Shown: positions 55,434 to 63,414, numbered from the stretch's first letter. The stretch: 64,000 nucleotides of DNA from Chitinophaga sp. YR573 (GCF_900110995.1 NZ_FOJF01000001.1:3942803-4006802), one strand, 5' to 3'. The notes: generated from the letters alone by a model not told the origin. Made by a program: numbers and translations.

Positions 55434-56762
55434 ATGAGCATTACTTTAGGCAATCAGGAGTACTTCAAAGGCATTGGTAAGATCGCTTATGAAGGACCTC
55501 AGTCAGACAATCCATTTGCATACAAATGGTATGATGAGAACAGAAAAATCGGTGGCAAAACGATGAAGGAATTGTTCCGTTTTGCGGTGTCTTACTGGCA
55601 CACGTTCTGCGGAACCGGTGGAGATCCTTTTGGTCCGGGTACCAAGGCTTTCCCATGGCTGGCAGCTCCTGATGCAGTACAAAGTGCAAAGGACAAAATG
55701 GATGCTGCTTTTGAGTTTATCACTAAACTGGGCGTACCTTATTACTGTTTTCATGATATAGACCTTGTAGATGAAGGTGCTACTATCAAGGAGTATGAAA
55801 GCCGTATGCAGCAGGTAGTTGATTATGCAAAAGAAAAACAGAAAGCCAGTGGTGTAAAACTGCTGTGGGGAACTGCGAATGTATTCAGCAATCCGCGTTA
55901 CATGAACGGTGCTTCTACCAATCCTGATTTTTCCGTATTGGCTTATGCAGGTACACAGGTGAAAAATTCACTGGATGCCACCATCGCATTAGGTGGTGAG
56001 AACTATGTATTCTGGGGCGGTCGTGAAGGATATATGACGCTGCTGAACACCAACATGAAACGTGAGCAGGAACACCTGGCACGCTTCCTGACCGTAGCGC
56101 GTGATTATGCCCGCAAACAGGGCTTTAAAGGCACGTTCTTCATTGAGCCTAAGCCTTGTGAGCCTACCAAACACCAGTACGATTATGACAGCGCTACCGT
56201 AATAGGTTTCCTGCGTCATTTTGGCCTGGATAAAGATTTCAAACTGAACATTGAAGTGAACCACGCAACATTGGCCGGTCATACCTTCCAGCACGAGCTG
56301 CAGGTAGCTGCCGACAATGGTTTCCTGGGTAGCATTGATGCGAACCGTGGTGACCAGCAGAATGGCTGGGATACCGATCAGTTTCCGATGAACCTGAACG
56401 ATATGGTAGAAGCGATGCTGGTGATCCTGGAAGCAGGTGGATTCAGCGGTGGTGGTGTAAACTTCGATGCGAAGACGCGCCGTAATTCTACTGACCTGGA
56501 AGATATCTTCCACGCACATATCGGTGGTATTGATTCCTTCGCACGTTCAGCGATCATCGCAGAGAAAATGCTGAATGAATCTCCTTACAAAAAATTCCGT
56601 ACAGAACGTTACGCTTCATTCGACAGCGGTAAGGGTAAGGAATTTGAAGAGGGTAAACTGACACTGGAAGACCTGCGCAATTTTGCTATTGCTAATGGGG
56701 AGCCTAAGCAGATCAGCGGTAAGCAGGAGTGGCTGGAGAATATGATCAATCAGTATATTTAA
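55434..56762 (+). CDS. xylA: Xylose isomerase
   Basis: Metal-dependent isomerase of 442 residues, class II length. Active-site segments: YYCFHDIDLVDEG (catalytic His), FWGGREGYMTLLNT, FIEPKPCEPTKHQYDYD (metal Glu and Lys), LNIEVNHATLAGHTFQHEL, and GSIDANRGDQQNGWDTDQFP (metal Asp). Converts D-xylose to D-xylulose for the upstream kinase. Repeat copy 4 starts on the base after the stop codon. Confidence 0.97.
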   Translation: MSITLGNQEYFKGIGKIAYEGPQSDNPFAYKWYDENRKIGGKTMKELFRFAVSYWHTFCGTGGDPFGPGTKAFPWLAAPDAVQSAKDKMDAAFEFITKLGVPYYCFHDIDLVDEGATIKEYESRMQQVVDYAKEKQKASGVKLLWGTANVFSNPRYMNGASTNPDFSVLAYAGTQVKNSLDATIALGGENYVFWGGREGYMTLLNTNMKREQEHLARFLTVARDYARKQGFKGTFFIEPKPCEPTKHQYDYDSATVIGFLRHFGLDKDFKLNIEVNHATLAGHTFQHELQVAADNGFLGSIDANRGDQQNGWDTDQFPMNLNDMVEAMLVILEAGGFSGGGVNFDAKTRRNSTDLEDIFHAHIGGIDSFARSAIIAEKMLNESPYKKFRTERYASFDSGKGKEFEEGKLTLEDLRNFAIANGEPKQISGKQEWLENMINQYI

Positions 56763-56840
56763 GATTTGGGTGCAGGGCGAAGCCCTGCAAAACCCCTTCA
56801 ATTTTTTAGTAATGGTGCGAAGCACCATCACTAAAAAATT
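56763..56840. repeat. Dispersed double-hairpin repeat, copy 4
   Basis: Hairpin A 56771-56789 identical to the other copies; hairpin B 56800-56840 with tip ATGGTGC-GAA-GCACCAT and AATTTTTTAGT arms. It follows the xylA stop with no spacer. Confidence 0.9.
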
Positions 56841-56865
56841 AAACTGAGTCACTTATTGAATTGAA

Positions 56866-56905
56866 TAAATAAAGAAGGCTGCCCCAGGGCAGCCTTCTTT
56901 ATTTA
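56866..56905. terminator. Bidirectional terminator between xylA and the GT87-like gene
   Basis: Long stem with AAGAAGGCTGCCC and GGGCAGCCTTCTT arms extended by A/T flanks, between convergent genes. Confidence 0.88.
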
Positions 56906-58135
56906 AGCTGTTTTTTGAAGATGACCTGGTTTGCAGATCAGTAACACCGGAATGAACAGCATACCTGCCATTGGTAATATCCTGTAGTGTAATAAAACTT
57001 CGTAAGCATATCCTGAAATAACATCTCTTCCTATAATAGGCGTGAAACTCACTACTGCTATACCCAGCAGGATCCACAGGAAGATATTCATCTTTTCTTT
57101 AACAACAGTCCAGTTTACTATAAAATAGTAGCTAAGATAGATGAATACGGGGGCTGTATATAAAAATGCATATTGTTGCTGATGCGGATAGAGTAATGGG
57201 ATCACTAAAAAGAGATAACACATTTCCCAGTACTGGCGTATACCTGTTTCTATTTTTCTAAATGGCAGCGTTCTTAAGAATGCAAAGAACAGCAGTACTA
57301 CTGCTAAGCGGACGATATTCAGTATCATCATTACCTGCTCAAACGGAAGATTGACAAAGTTCCTTTTAAAAGGCATGGTACCCTGTGTCTCCATCAGGTA
57401 AACGGGTATTAAGGCTACGAGACTACTTGGTCCGTCTTCAACTTCTGCTGTCCATTCTTTGTTTAGAGGATTTATGATAGCAAACCATTGATGTACCAGG
57501 TCCAGGTTTCCCTGCCATCCAAGATAGAATGCAGGGAGGAAAAGATAGACCAGGTAAAATACGCCTATAAAAAATACGGTTTTGAATTCCTTACGGTAGA
57601 TGAGATACGCTACAAATGGCAGCGGTAACAGTTTGATATTGATTACAAAGGCAAGCAATGCTGCCCCGAGAATATGGTGATTACGTCTGATAAGTCTTAT
57701 ACTCTCCAATGTAGCCCAGAGCATGAGTGTGGTCATCTGTACATATCCGATATCAATTAATATGAAACGGAGAGCAAAGAATGCAGAAAGTATTAACCAC
57801 AGCCGCATTTGCTTTGGACTAAGCACGGATACATCAAAATATTCCTTTGACAGGTTCCAGATCCTGTATAAAAGAAAATAGGATAAGGTGATCCATAATA
57901 ATTGCGGAACTATTGTAAGAAAATAGGAAAAGGGAGACAATAGCAATGCAAACAGCGGACTATAGTAGTATTGCAGATTCTGTACAAATGGAGGGGTGTA
58001 AATATTCTGTCCCTTCAGGATCTTACCACCAGCATATACAAACACTTCAAAGTCGTGACCTTCAGATGCAGAGCGGATTGCGTAGAATACTGCTATAATC
58101 AGTAAGGCAAAATTTAAATACTTATTGTATTTCAT
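56903..58135 (-). CDS. Polytopic membrane glycosyltransferase-like protein (GT87-like)
   Basis: Integral membrane protein of 410 residues from ATG 58135 (MKYNKYLNFALLIIAVFYAIRSASEGHDFEVFVYAGGKILKGQNIY); the frame is open to 58219. It has about ten hydrophobic spans. The acidic HDFEVF after the first span, then GQNIYTPPFVQNLQYYYSPLFALLLSPF, is typical of the polyprenyl-phosphate-mannose-dependent GT87 family (DUF2029), where the Asp is catalytic. Acceptor unknown. No other cell-envelope gene is adjacent. Confidence 0.8.
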   Translation of the reverse strand: MKYNKYLNFALLIIAVFYAIRSASEGHDFEVFVYAGGKILKGQNIYTPPFVQNLQYYYSPLFALLLSPFSYFLTIVPQLLWITLSYFLLYRIWNLSKEYFDVSVLSPKQMRLWLILSAFFALRFILIDIGYVQMTTLMLWATLESIRLIRRNHHILGAALLAFVINIKLLPLPFVAYLIYRKEFKTVFFIGVFYLVYLFLPAFYLGWQGNLDLVHQWFAIINPLNKEWTAEVEDGPSSLVALIPVYLMETQGTMPFKRNFVNLPFEQVMMILNIVRLAVVLLFFAFLRTLPFRKIETGIRQYWEMCYLFLVIPLLYPHQQQYAFLYTAPVFIYLSYYFIVNWTVVKEKMNIFLWILLGIAVVSFTPIIGRDVISGYAYEVLLHYRILPMAGMLFIPVLLICKPGHLQKTA

Positions 58136-58208
58136 ATTAATATTATAGGCGGGTAAATATACTTTAAAAGTCATTTCTGGCACACTCTTTTTTTTGTACT
58201 TTACATAC

Positions 58209-59159
58209 ATGTTCTCCATTCATACTTTTAATCAGGCGGGCTTTGAGATCATTGCCCTTACCGACGACAGCACCGGTACACAGGTAGAAATCATTCCTGC
58301 TCACAGTGCGTTGCTGCATGCATTCAAAATCCCTCAGGATGGGGGATTGCTGAATATCATAGACAGCTACAGCAGTTTGCAGGACTATCAAACCAACCAG
58401 CCTGAATACTTCAAAAGTGCGAAACTGAGCCCGTTTGCCTGCAGGATACCCGGAAGCAAATACAACTGGAAAGAACAGGAATACACTATCTCAAAATCAG
58501 TGTCTCCGGGCAGTGCTATTCATGGATTGCTGTATGATGTTGTCTTTACTGTCACCGGGCAACATGCAGATAAAAGAGGGGCTGTATTAACATTATCTCA
58601 TGAATATAAAGGTCAGGATGCAGGTTATCCTTTCCCCTACAATTGTGAAGTACAATACAACCTGTTACCAGGTAGTCAGTTAAGTATCAATACGATCATC
58701 CGTAATTTATCAGATAAAGAGATTCCTTTGATGGATGGCTGGCATCCGTATTTCTCTACCGGTACGCCGGTAGATGAACTGGAGCTGCAATTTGCTTCAA
58801 CACAAATAGTGGAATTTAATGCGCAACTGGTACCTACGGGTAAAGTGTTGCCTTTCAATAAGTTCGCATCACTGACCAGCTTGTCGGATCAGAATCTGGA
58901 CAACTCATTTATAGTGGACTTTACGCAACAGGCGCCGTTATGCCTGCTACGCGACCCGCAAAAGCAGGTGGATATTACCTTTTACCCAGGCACCTGTTAT
59001 CCCATTTTACAGATATATATCCCACCTCACCGCAACAGTATTGCAATAGAGAACCTTACCGGAGCGCCCAATGCATTTAACAATGGGATGGGACTGATAA
59101 CCTTACCAGCAGGCGAAAGCAGGGAGTTCAGCACGGCTATTATAGCCACTGCGTGGTAA
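58209..59159 (+). CDS. Aldose 1-epimerase-like protein (galactose mutarotase fold)
   Basis: Protein of 316 residues from ATG 58209 (MFSIHTFNQAGFEIIALTDD). The beta-sandwich fold of mutarotases is indicated by AIHGLLYDVVFTVTG, a LTLSHEYKGQDAGYPFPYNCEVQYNLLPG segment with YPFPY, and LMDGWHPYFSTGTPVDELELQF, which carries the active-site His. It could interconvert sugar anomers, fitting the neighbouring sugar genes. Divergent from the GT87-like gene. Confidence 0.85.
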   Translation: MFSIHTFNQAGFEIIALTDDSTGTQVEIIPAHSALLHAFKIPQDGGLLNIIDSYSSLQDYQTNQPEYFKSAKLSPFACRIPGSKYNWKEQEYTISKSVSPGSAIHGLLYDVVFTVTGQHADKRGAVLTLSHEYKGQDAGYPFPYNCEVQYNLLPGSQLSINTIIRNLSDKEIPLMDGWHPYFSTGTPVDELELQFASTQIVEFNAQLVPTGKVLPFNKFASLTSLSDQNLDNSFIVDFTQQAPLCLLRDPQKQVDITFYPGTCYPILQIYIPPHRNSIAIENLTGAPNAFNNGMGLITLPAGESREFSTAIIATAW

Positions 59160-59174
59160 GTACAGGTGGTCCGT

Positions 59175-59190
59175 TGGCACAGTCTTTGGA
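59175..59190 (+). promoter_or_regulatory. Sigma-54-like promoter ahead of csbD
   Basis: TGGCACAGTCTTTGGA has the GG of the -24 box and, exactly ten bases on, GG where the consensus has GC. All other core bases of TGGCAC-N5-TTGC fit. Predicted start near 59201, about 31 bases before the csbD ATG. Confidence 0.45.
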
Positions 59191-59231
59191 ACTTTAAGGG
59201 TATTCTATTAGTTCACCCAAAAAAGTTAGTT

Positions 59232-59417
59232 ATGGATACATTGCAAATCAAAGGAACCTGGAACGAGTTAAAAGGAAAGATCAAACAACAATATGCAGAT
59301 CTTACTGATGATGATCTGTTATATGAAGAGGGGCAGGAAGACCGTCTTATCGGCAAGATTCAGCAGAAATTGGGTAAGTCCAGAGACGAAGTGATCAAAT
59401 TAATTAAATCTGCATAA
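59232..59417 (+). CDS. CsbD-family stress protein
   Basis: Small hydrophilic protein of 61 residues from ATG 59232 (MDTLQIKGTWNELKGKIKQQYADLTDDDLLYEEG). The motif GxWNELKGKIKQQYADLTDDDL is the CsbD signature. The family is induced by general stress; molecular role unknown. A longer frame from 59166 would cover the predicted promoter and is rejected. A tiny membrane-protein gene starts one base after its stop. Confidence 0.92.
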   Translation: MDTLQIKGTWNELKGKIKQQYADLTDDDLLYEEGQEDRLIGKIQQKLGKSRDEVIKLIKSA

Positions 59418-59418
59418 A

Positions 59419-59568
59419 ATGGGAAATCTTCTGTATCTCATTGCAGTAATACTTATCATTGGTTGGTTGTTGGGAGTGTTTGTGTATTCGGCTGGTAGCT
59501 TAATACATGTGCTGCTGGTAATAGCGATTGTAGCTATTATTCTGCAGATTATCAGATCGGCCAGATAA
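59419..59568 (+). CDS. Small membrane protein (lmo0937/DUF5670-like)
   Basis: A 49-residue protein beginning MGNLLYLIAVILIIGWLLG, with two hydrophobic spans (about 4-24 and 27-45) and a basic end (QIIRSAR). Small proteins of this kind are often encoded beside CsbD and general stress genes. It starts one base after csbD and the pair ends at the terminator at 59605. Confidence 0.85.
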   Translation: MGNLLYLIAVILIIGWLLGVFVYSAGSLIHVLLVIAIVAIILQIIRSAR

Positions 59569-59604
59569 GTAACATATGAGATAAATTATGGTAATAATTA
59601 TGCG

Positions 59605-59634
59605 AATCCTTCCGTTATACGGGAGGATTTTTTT
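59605..59634 (+). terminator. Intrinsic terminator of the csbD operon
   Basis: AATCCTTCCGT pairs with ACGGGAGGATT (one G-T), loop TAT, followed by a run of T. Confidence 0.9.
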
Positions 59635-59724
59635 GTAAACCGACAGGCATTTTCTATCTTAACCCAATATTGAACAGTGTGAGGAAGGCGGTATTGAACA
59701 AATACAAGAATCAAGGACCAAATT

Positions 59725-60453
59725 ATGAATACAAAAGGACTAGTCACATTTATCCTCGTTAGCTGTTGCAGCATGCTCATGCTGGCAGTGCGGGCGCAGG
59801 CACAGGTTACCGTAACAGGTACTATCATTGATAAAGACAACAGACTGGTACTGCCTTATGCAAGCGTTTTCAACAAAAGCACGGGTAAAAGAACTTATTC
59901 TGATAAGGGGGGCTTTTACAAGATTGCCGGTAATGCACAGGATATCATTGTATTCTCTTTTATTGGTTATAAGCCTGATAGTATTACTGTTTCTCAGGTA
60001 ACAGGTACTGAAACCCGGGAGATCGGGTTAGTGATAGAAGCGAAGCAACTCCATGGTGTGGAAGTGAATTCCCGGTATACGCCTTACCAGGCAGATTCCC
60101 TGGAGAGAAGAGAGAAGTTCGGGTATATCCTGGATTTACCTAACCATAAGCTGGCAGGGGATAATACACCGCAGGGAGCAGGTATTGTATTCAGTCCGTT
60201 TACCCGTTATTCCCGCAAGGAAAAGCAGAAAAGGGAGTTTAAGAAGATTTATGCTAAAGCAGAGATGCAGAAATATATTGATTCCCGGTTTACCCCATTA
60301 TTCGTGAGTCGTGTAACAAGCCTGAAAGGAGATTCCCTGACACATTTCATGCAGGATAATTATCCGGATTATAATACTTTACGTGAGCTGAACCAGGAAG
60401 ATTTTATTTACTGGATTACGGATAAGTACAAGGCGTGGACTAAGAAGAAATAA
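59725..60453 (+). CDS. Secreted protein with CarboxypepD_reg-like domain
   Basis: A 242-residue protein with a signal peptide (about 1-26, AVRAQAQ). A carboxypeptidase-regulatory-like beta-sandwich is at about 28-110 (VTVTGTIIDKDNRLVLPYASVFNKSTGKRTYSDKGGFYKI, VFSFIGYKPDSI), the same module that begins SusC proteins, but here no barrel follows. The C-terminal half is charged and helical (YSRKEKQKREFKKIYAKAEMQKYIDSRF). Function unknown; many such proteins are found in the periplasm of this phylum. Confidence 0.82.
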   Translation: MNTKGLVTFILVSCCSMLMLAVRAQAQVTVTGTIIDKDNRLVLPYASVFNKSTGKRTYSDKGGFYKIAGNAQDIIVFSFIGYKPDSITVSQVTGTETREIGLVIEAKQLHGVEVNSRYTPYQADSLERREKFGYILDLPNHKLAGDNTPQGAGIVFSPFTRYSRKEKQKREFKKIYAKAEMQKYIDSRFTPLFVSRVTSLKGDSLTHFMQDNYPDYNTLRELNQEDFIYWITDKYKAWTKKK

Positions 60454-60474
60454 GTTATCTATTTATATAAAAGC

Positions 60475-60504
60475 AACGGCCACCCTGTTTCCAGCGTGGC
60501 CGTT
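60475..60504. terminator. Hairpin between convergent genes
   Basis: AACGGCCAC pairs with GTGGCCGTT around a 12-base loop; no strong T run. Probable terminator. Confidence 0.5.
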
Positions 60505-60534
60505 AGCATGCAGAGGCCAATAGAAAAGAATATA

Positions 60535-61611
60535 TTAGTTGTATACCTTCACCAGGTATACGAAATCTTCCATTTTCTTAATCTGTTCCGCACGGGTTAA
60601 ACCTTCCATGCGGCTCTTATGATTCCATTCCTTTTTAGGCAGTTTATCTTTCATTTCTTCCAGCAAACGTTTCAGGTTAGCTGTTTTTACTGCGAAAGCA
60701 ATACCATCTGAGGTAGTTTGTTTGCCGGTAACGATACCTACAACGTCGCCTTTATTATCCATCAAAGGAGCGCCGCTGTTACCCGGATTTACAGGAATAG
60801 ACACCTGATATGCGGTGGTATCACCATTAAAGCCGGTTTGTGCGCTGATATAACCTTCTCCGTAAACTACTTCGTCGCGTGGGAAACCTAAGGTGTATAC
60901 ATATTCACCGCGGGGAACACCCTGTGGCTTTAATGTATATGGTACCGGTTGTCCGCGGAAAGAGCTGTCGGTAATCTTCAGGATAGCGAGATCGCTGGAG
61001 ATATCTTCAAATACGCTGGTAGCTTTATATACTTCACCTTTAGTACTCTGGATGTAAATGGAGTCTGCACCGGCTACTACGTGGTAGTTGGTAACGAGAT
61101 AACCATTATTGGAGATGGCGAAGCCGGTCCCACCATAAGTACCCGGGTTGGCAGGTGCTTTCTTTTTGCTGTTGAAGTCATTGATCAGCGCATTCTGTGA
61201 GCGCTGTATATTATTAAGGACGCGACGTACGTCTTCGTATTGAGCGGTAGTTTTCTGCCTGCTGGCTTTTTGCATCAGGGCAATGGTAGACAGGGACGTG
61301 ATGAGTGCGATACAGGCAGCAGCAGCCAGGTTGGTGAGCATCCTTCTGCTGATGGATATTACCTTTGGAGAGGCTGGTTTCACTTTCATGGCATCCATAT
61401 CAAGGGTAGCATGAATCTGGTCCAGTTTATCTTTCAGTGCTACGCGGCGGCCATAACCTTCCAGCTGTTGGATCAACTGCTGGTGGGCAAGTACCTGCTC
61501 GTTTACTAACGGATTAGACTGGCGCAGCAATTCGAATGCAGCTTTTTCCTGCATACTCATATCGCCTTCCAGGTAGCGTTCTATATCACGTATTAATGTC
61601 ATGTCATTCAT
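60535..61611 (-). CDS. Membrane-anchored trypsin-like serine protease with N-terminal anti-sigma-like domain
   Basis: A 358-residue protein. Residues 1-60 (LIRDIERYLEGDMSMQEKAAFELLRQSNPLVNEQVLAHQQ) resemble the cytoplasmic part of Bacteroidota anti-sigma factors. A single membrane span is at about 93-113 (LTNLAAAACIALITSLSTIAL), preceded by Arg-Arg, so the rest faces the periplasm. Residues 150-310 form a trypsin-like protease with triad His177 (NYHVV), Asp207 (SSDLAIL) and Ser269 (NPGNSGAP). It has no PDZ domain. It lies 39 bases downstream of an ECF sigma gene, so this may be a sigma factor/protease-anti-sigma pair that senses envelope state. Confidence 0.88.
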   Translation of the reverse strand: MNDMTLIRDIERYLEGDMSMQEKAAFELLRQSNPLVNEQVLAHQQLIQQLEGYGRRVALKDKLDQIHATLDMDAMKVKPASPKVISISRRMLTNLAAAACIALITSLSTIALMQKASRQKTTAQYEDVRRVLNNIQRSQNALINDFNSKKKAPANPGTYGGTGFAISNNGYLVTNYHVVAGADSIYIQSTKGEVYKATSVFEDISSDLAILKITDSSFRGQPVPYTLKPQGVPRGEYVYTLGFPRDEVVYGEGYISAQTGFNGDTTAYQVSIPVNPGNSGAPLMDNKGDVVGIVTGKQTTSDGIAFAVKTANLKRLLEEMKDKLPKKEWNHKSRMEGLTRAEQIKKMEDFVYLVKVYN

Positions 61612-61650
61612 CGCCTGTAACCTACTTTTAAAGATCTGATTGCTCAGGTC

Positions 61651-62220
61651 TTAAGATTTATATTGATCAAAAAATAGTTTCTTTAAACGCATGAGGCACT
61701 TGTACTTCTGATTCTTGGCGTTTTCTGCATTTGTATACCCGAATTTCTCAGAGATGTCCTGCATGGACATTTTCCTGATATAATAATCTTCGAGTATCGT
61801 CTTGCAGGGTTCCCCCATACCAGACATGGCCTGTTCCATGATCCTGAACTGTTCGTCCTTTTTCACGTGCTCGTCGATAGTATCTTCAACGGGCAGCACT
61901 TCTTCCAGTTCATCCGGTAAAGCAAGCGACACATTACCTGTCTGTAGTTTTTTAAGCCACAGGTGCCGGCAGATGGAGTACAGAAAGGTTTTCAACTTAC
62001 TGTAGAGATCAAACTCTCCCTGCTGCACTTTCTCAAATAATATGATCATTGCTTCCTGGAAAAGATCTTTCGCATCATCTTCACTGCCTCTGTACTGCAA
62101 AACCATTCTTAATACGGAGGGAAAATTCTCCTTATAAATGGTAGACAGTGCTTTATCATCATTACGGGCTAATCCCAGCAATAACTCTCTATCCCTTTCT
62201 ATATTCGGATTGTGCTTCAC
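61651..62220 (-). CDS. ECF-type sigma-70 factor
   Basis: Sigma factor of 189 residues. Region 2 is DDKALSTIYKENFPSVLRMVLQYRGSEDDAKDLFQEAMIILFEKVQQG through LKTFLYSICRHLWLKKL. Region 4 is EPCKTILEDYYIRKMSMQDISEKFGYTNAENAKNQKYKCLMRLKKLF; it is more divergent than in the other sigma factors here. It is cotranscribed with the protease/anti-sigma gene behind it, which is its likely regulator. Confidence 0.9.
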   Translation of the reverse strand: MKHNPNIERDRELLLGLARNDDKALSTIYKENFPSVLRMVLQYRGSEDDAKDLFQEAMIILFEKVQQGEFDLYSKLKTFLYSICRHLWLKKLQTGNVSLALPDELEEVLPVEDTIDEHVKKDEQFRIMEQAMSGMGEPCKTILEDYYIRKMSMQDISEKFGYTNAENAKNQKYKCLMRLKKLFFDQYKS

Positions 62221-62875
62221 TTATTAATACTATTATTTGGCTTTGGTAACCCAAAGTAGCAGAAAATAATTCCAAATCCCAAATCAATATCCCTGAATTC
62301 ATCTATATGACTACAGTGACCCCAGTGATTTTATCGCAGTCTGACTAAAAAAGTAATGAAAGTCCTTATTTCTCTGTGATAAAGATGTAAATCCTACATC
62401 CCTTCGTTATGGAAAGCTTATTCCTTCAGCTTAAATAAGACACAGAAAGAGCATAAACTCTCTTTTAAACTCTTTATAACTGTTAACAGACTACGATATA
62501 ACCTGTATATAAGCCCTATCTATATAAGTACGGCTTATATACCTGTTATATACCAGTTATATAGGGCTTATATACGGGTTATATACCTGAATGCACAGAT
62601 TATCAGTAAGTTAAGAGTAGTAACTAAAATAGTGATGCTTTTTTAATACTGATTATCAATTCATTAAAATATAAGGGGAATTGTTATGTCAGGAAATGGT
62701 GAAAAATTGAAGGTCATTTAGTCAGGCTTCGCAGGAGTCCTGCTTTGTTATCGCTTTAAAGGGAAAAGCCTTTAAAATGAGGGTTTTAAAAATATTTTTT
62801 AAATCTTGGGTTACCTTTTCCAAAAGAGGGTATAAAGAGGAAACATTATTTCAAAACCTAAAAAAATAATTAAAC
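62221..62875. other. 655-base gap with phased TTATATA array
   Basis: No gene seen. The left part is upstream of the sigma gene (minus strand); the middle has the 11-base-period array at 62506-62585; the right part is AT-rich and holds a hairpin (TTTAAAGG and CCTTTAAA, near 62756-62777). No exact TAnnTTTG element for the lipoprotein gene was found. Confidence 0.6.
62506..62585. repeat. Array of TTATATA boxes at 11-base period
   Basis: Five direct copies of TTATATA start at 62535, 62546, 62557, 62568 and 62579, exactly 11 bases apart, with variable 4-base G/C-rich spacers. Two inverted copies (TATATAA) start at 62506 and 62521. TATATAAGCCCTAT at 62506-62519 is perfectly complementary to 62561-62574, and 62521-62528 to 62534-62541. 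Confidence 0.9.
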
Positions 62876-63106
62876 ATGAAGAATTTCCTGAAAATCGGTT
62901 TCTTAGCTCTGGCTCTGGGTGTATTTGTTGCTGCTTGTGGTGGTAGCGGTTCTAGCGAAGGTACTGATTCAACTGCAAACGCTGCATCTGCTGCAATCGA
63001 TTCATCTGCAAAGGTTGCTGATTCTACAGTTGCTGCTGTAGCTGATTCAGCTAAAGCTACTGTTGATAGCGTAGCTAAAGCAGCTACCGATACTACCAAG
63101 AAATAA
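62876..63106 (+). CDS. Small Ala/Ser/Asp-rich lipoprotein
   Basis: A 76-residue protein with lipobox Cys21 (FVAACGG). The mature part is low-complexity: repeated AxSAxxDS, VADSTVAAVADSAKATVDSVAKAATD units with a roughly 10-11-residue period, which would form an amphipathic helix or coiled coil. It resembles small abundant outer-membrane-associated lipoproteins, but I do not recognise a family. Codons are highly biased, consistent with strong expression, and a strong terminator follows. Confidence 0.85.
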   Translation: MKNFLKIGFLALALGVFVAACGGSGSSEGTDSTANAASAAIDSSAKVADSTVAAVADSAKATVDSVAKAATDTTKK

Positions 63107-63140
63107 TTTTACTGGTAAGCAAATTAACGGCTTTTATATA

Positions 63141-63174
63141 CCGTCCCGGACTTGGTCTTGGGACGGTTTTTTTT
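63141..63174 (+). terminator. Intrinsic terminator of the lipoprotein gene
   Basis: CCGTCCC pairs with GGGACGG around a 12-base loop; eight T follow. Confidence 0.92.
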
Positions 63175-63262
63175 GATTAAGCTAGTTTGGACGAGTGTTT
63201 TTGAATAAATTATCGAATTAAAGGTGATTTATTAGATAGAATATAATTTTTGACATAAGCGC

Positions 63263-63292
63263 TTGGACAATTCAAATCCCGGCGTATTTTTG
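63263..63292 (+). promoter_or_regulatory. Promoter of the pheA leader transcript
   Basis: TTG at 63263-63265, a 19-base spacer and TATTTTTG at 63285-63292, an exact TAnnTTTG. The expected start near 63298 is about 13 bases before the first leader-peptide ATG. Confidence 0.8.
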
Positions 63293-63310
63293 TCCGGCAA
63301 TTAAGCTAAC

Positions 63311-63373
63311 ATGATACAGCAAACGACCTTTGGTTACTTTTATGGTTTCTACTTTTTCTGGTACCAGAAATAG
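63311..63373 (+). CDS. Aromatic leader peptide 1 (pheA attenuator)
   Basis: A 20-residue peptide, MIQQTTFGYFYGFYFFWYQK: five Phe, four Tyr and one Trp within the twelve residues 7-18. Region 1 (63321-63329, AAACGACCT) is a perfect 9-base complement of region 2 (63375-63383). Region 2 (AGGAGGTC, 63372-63379) is in turn complementary to the left arm of the terminator (63419-63426). A ribosome stalled on Phe, Tyr or Trp codons would free region 2 to pair with region 3 and prevent termination. The stop codon overlaps region 2, so a completed peptide allows termination. Confidence 0.92.
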   Translation: MIQQTTFGYFYGFYFFWYQK

Positions 63374-63414
63374 GAGGTCGTTTTGTAAGTACTTAACAAT
63401 ATAAAGAAACTAGC

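Noticed and set aside
62851..63099. Minus-strand frame opposite the small lipoprotein
   Set aside because: It mirrors the low-complexity codons of the real gene, which has a lipobox and terminator on the plus strand.
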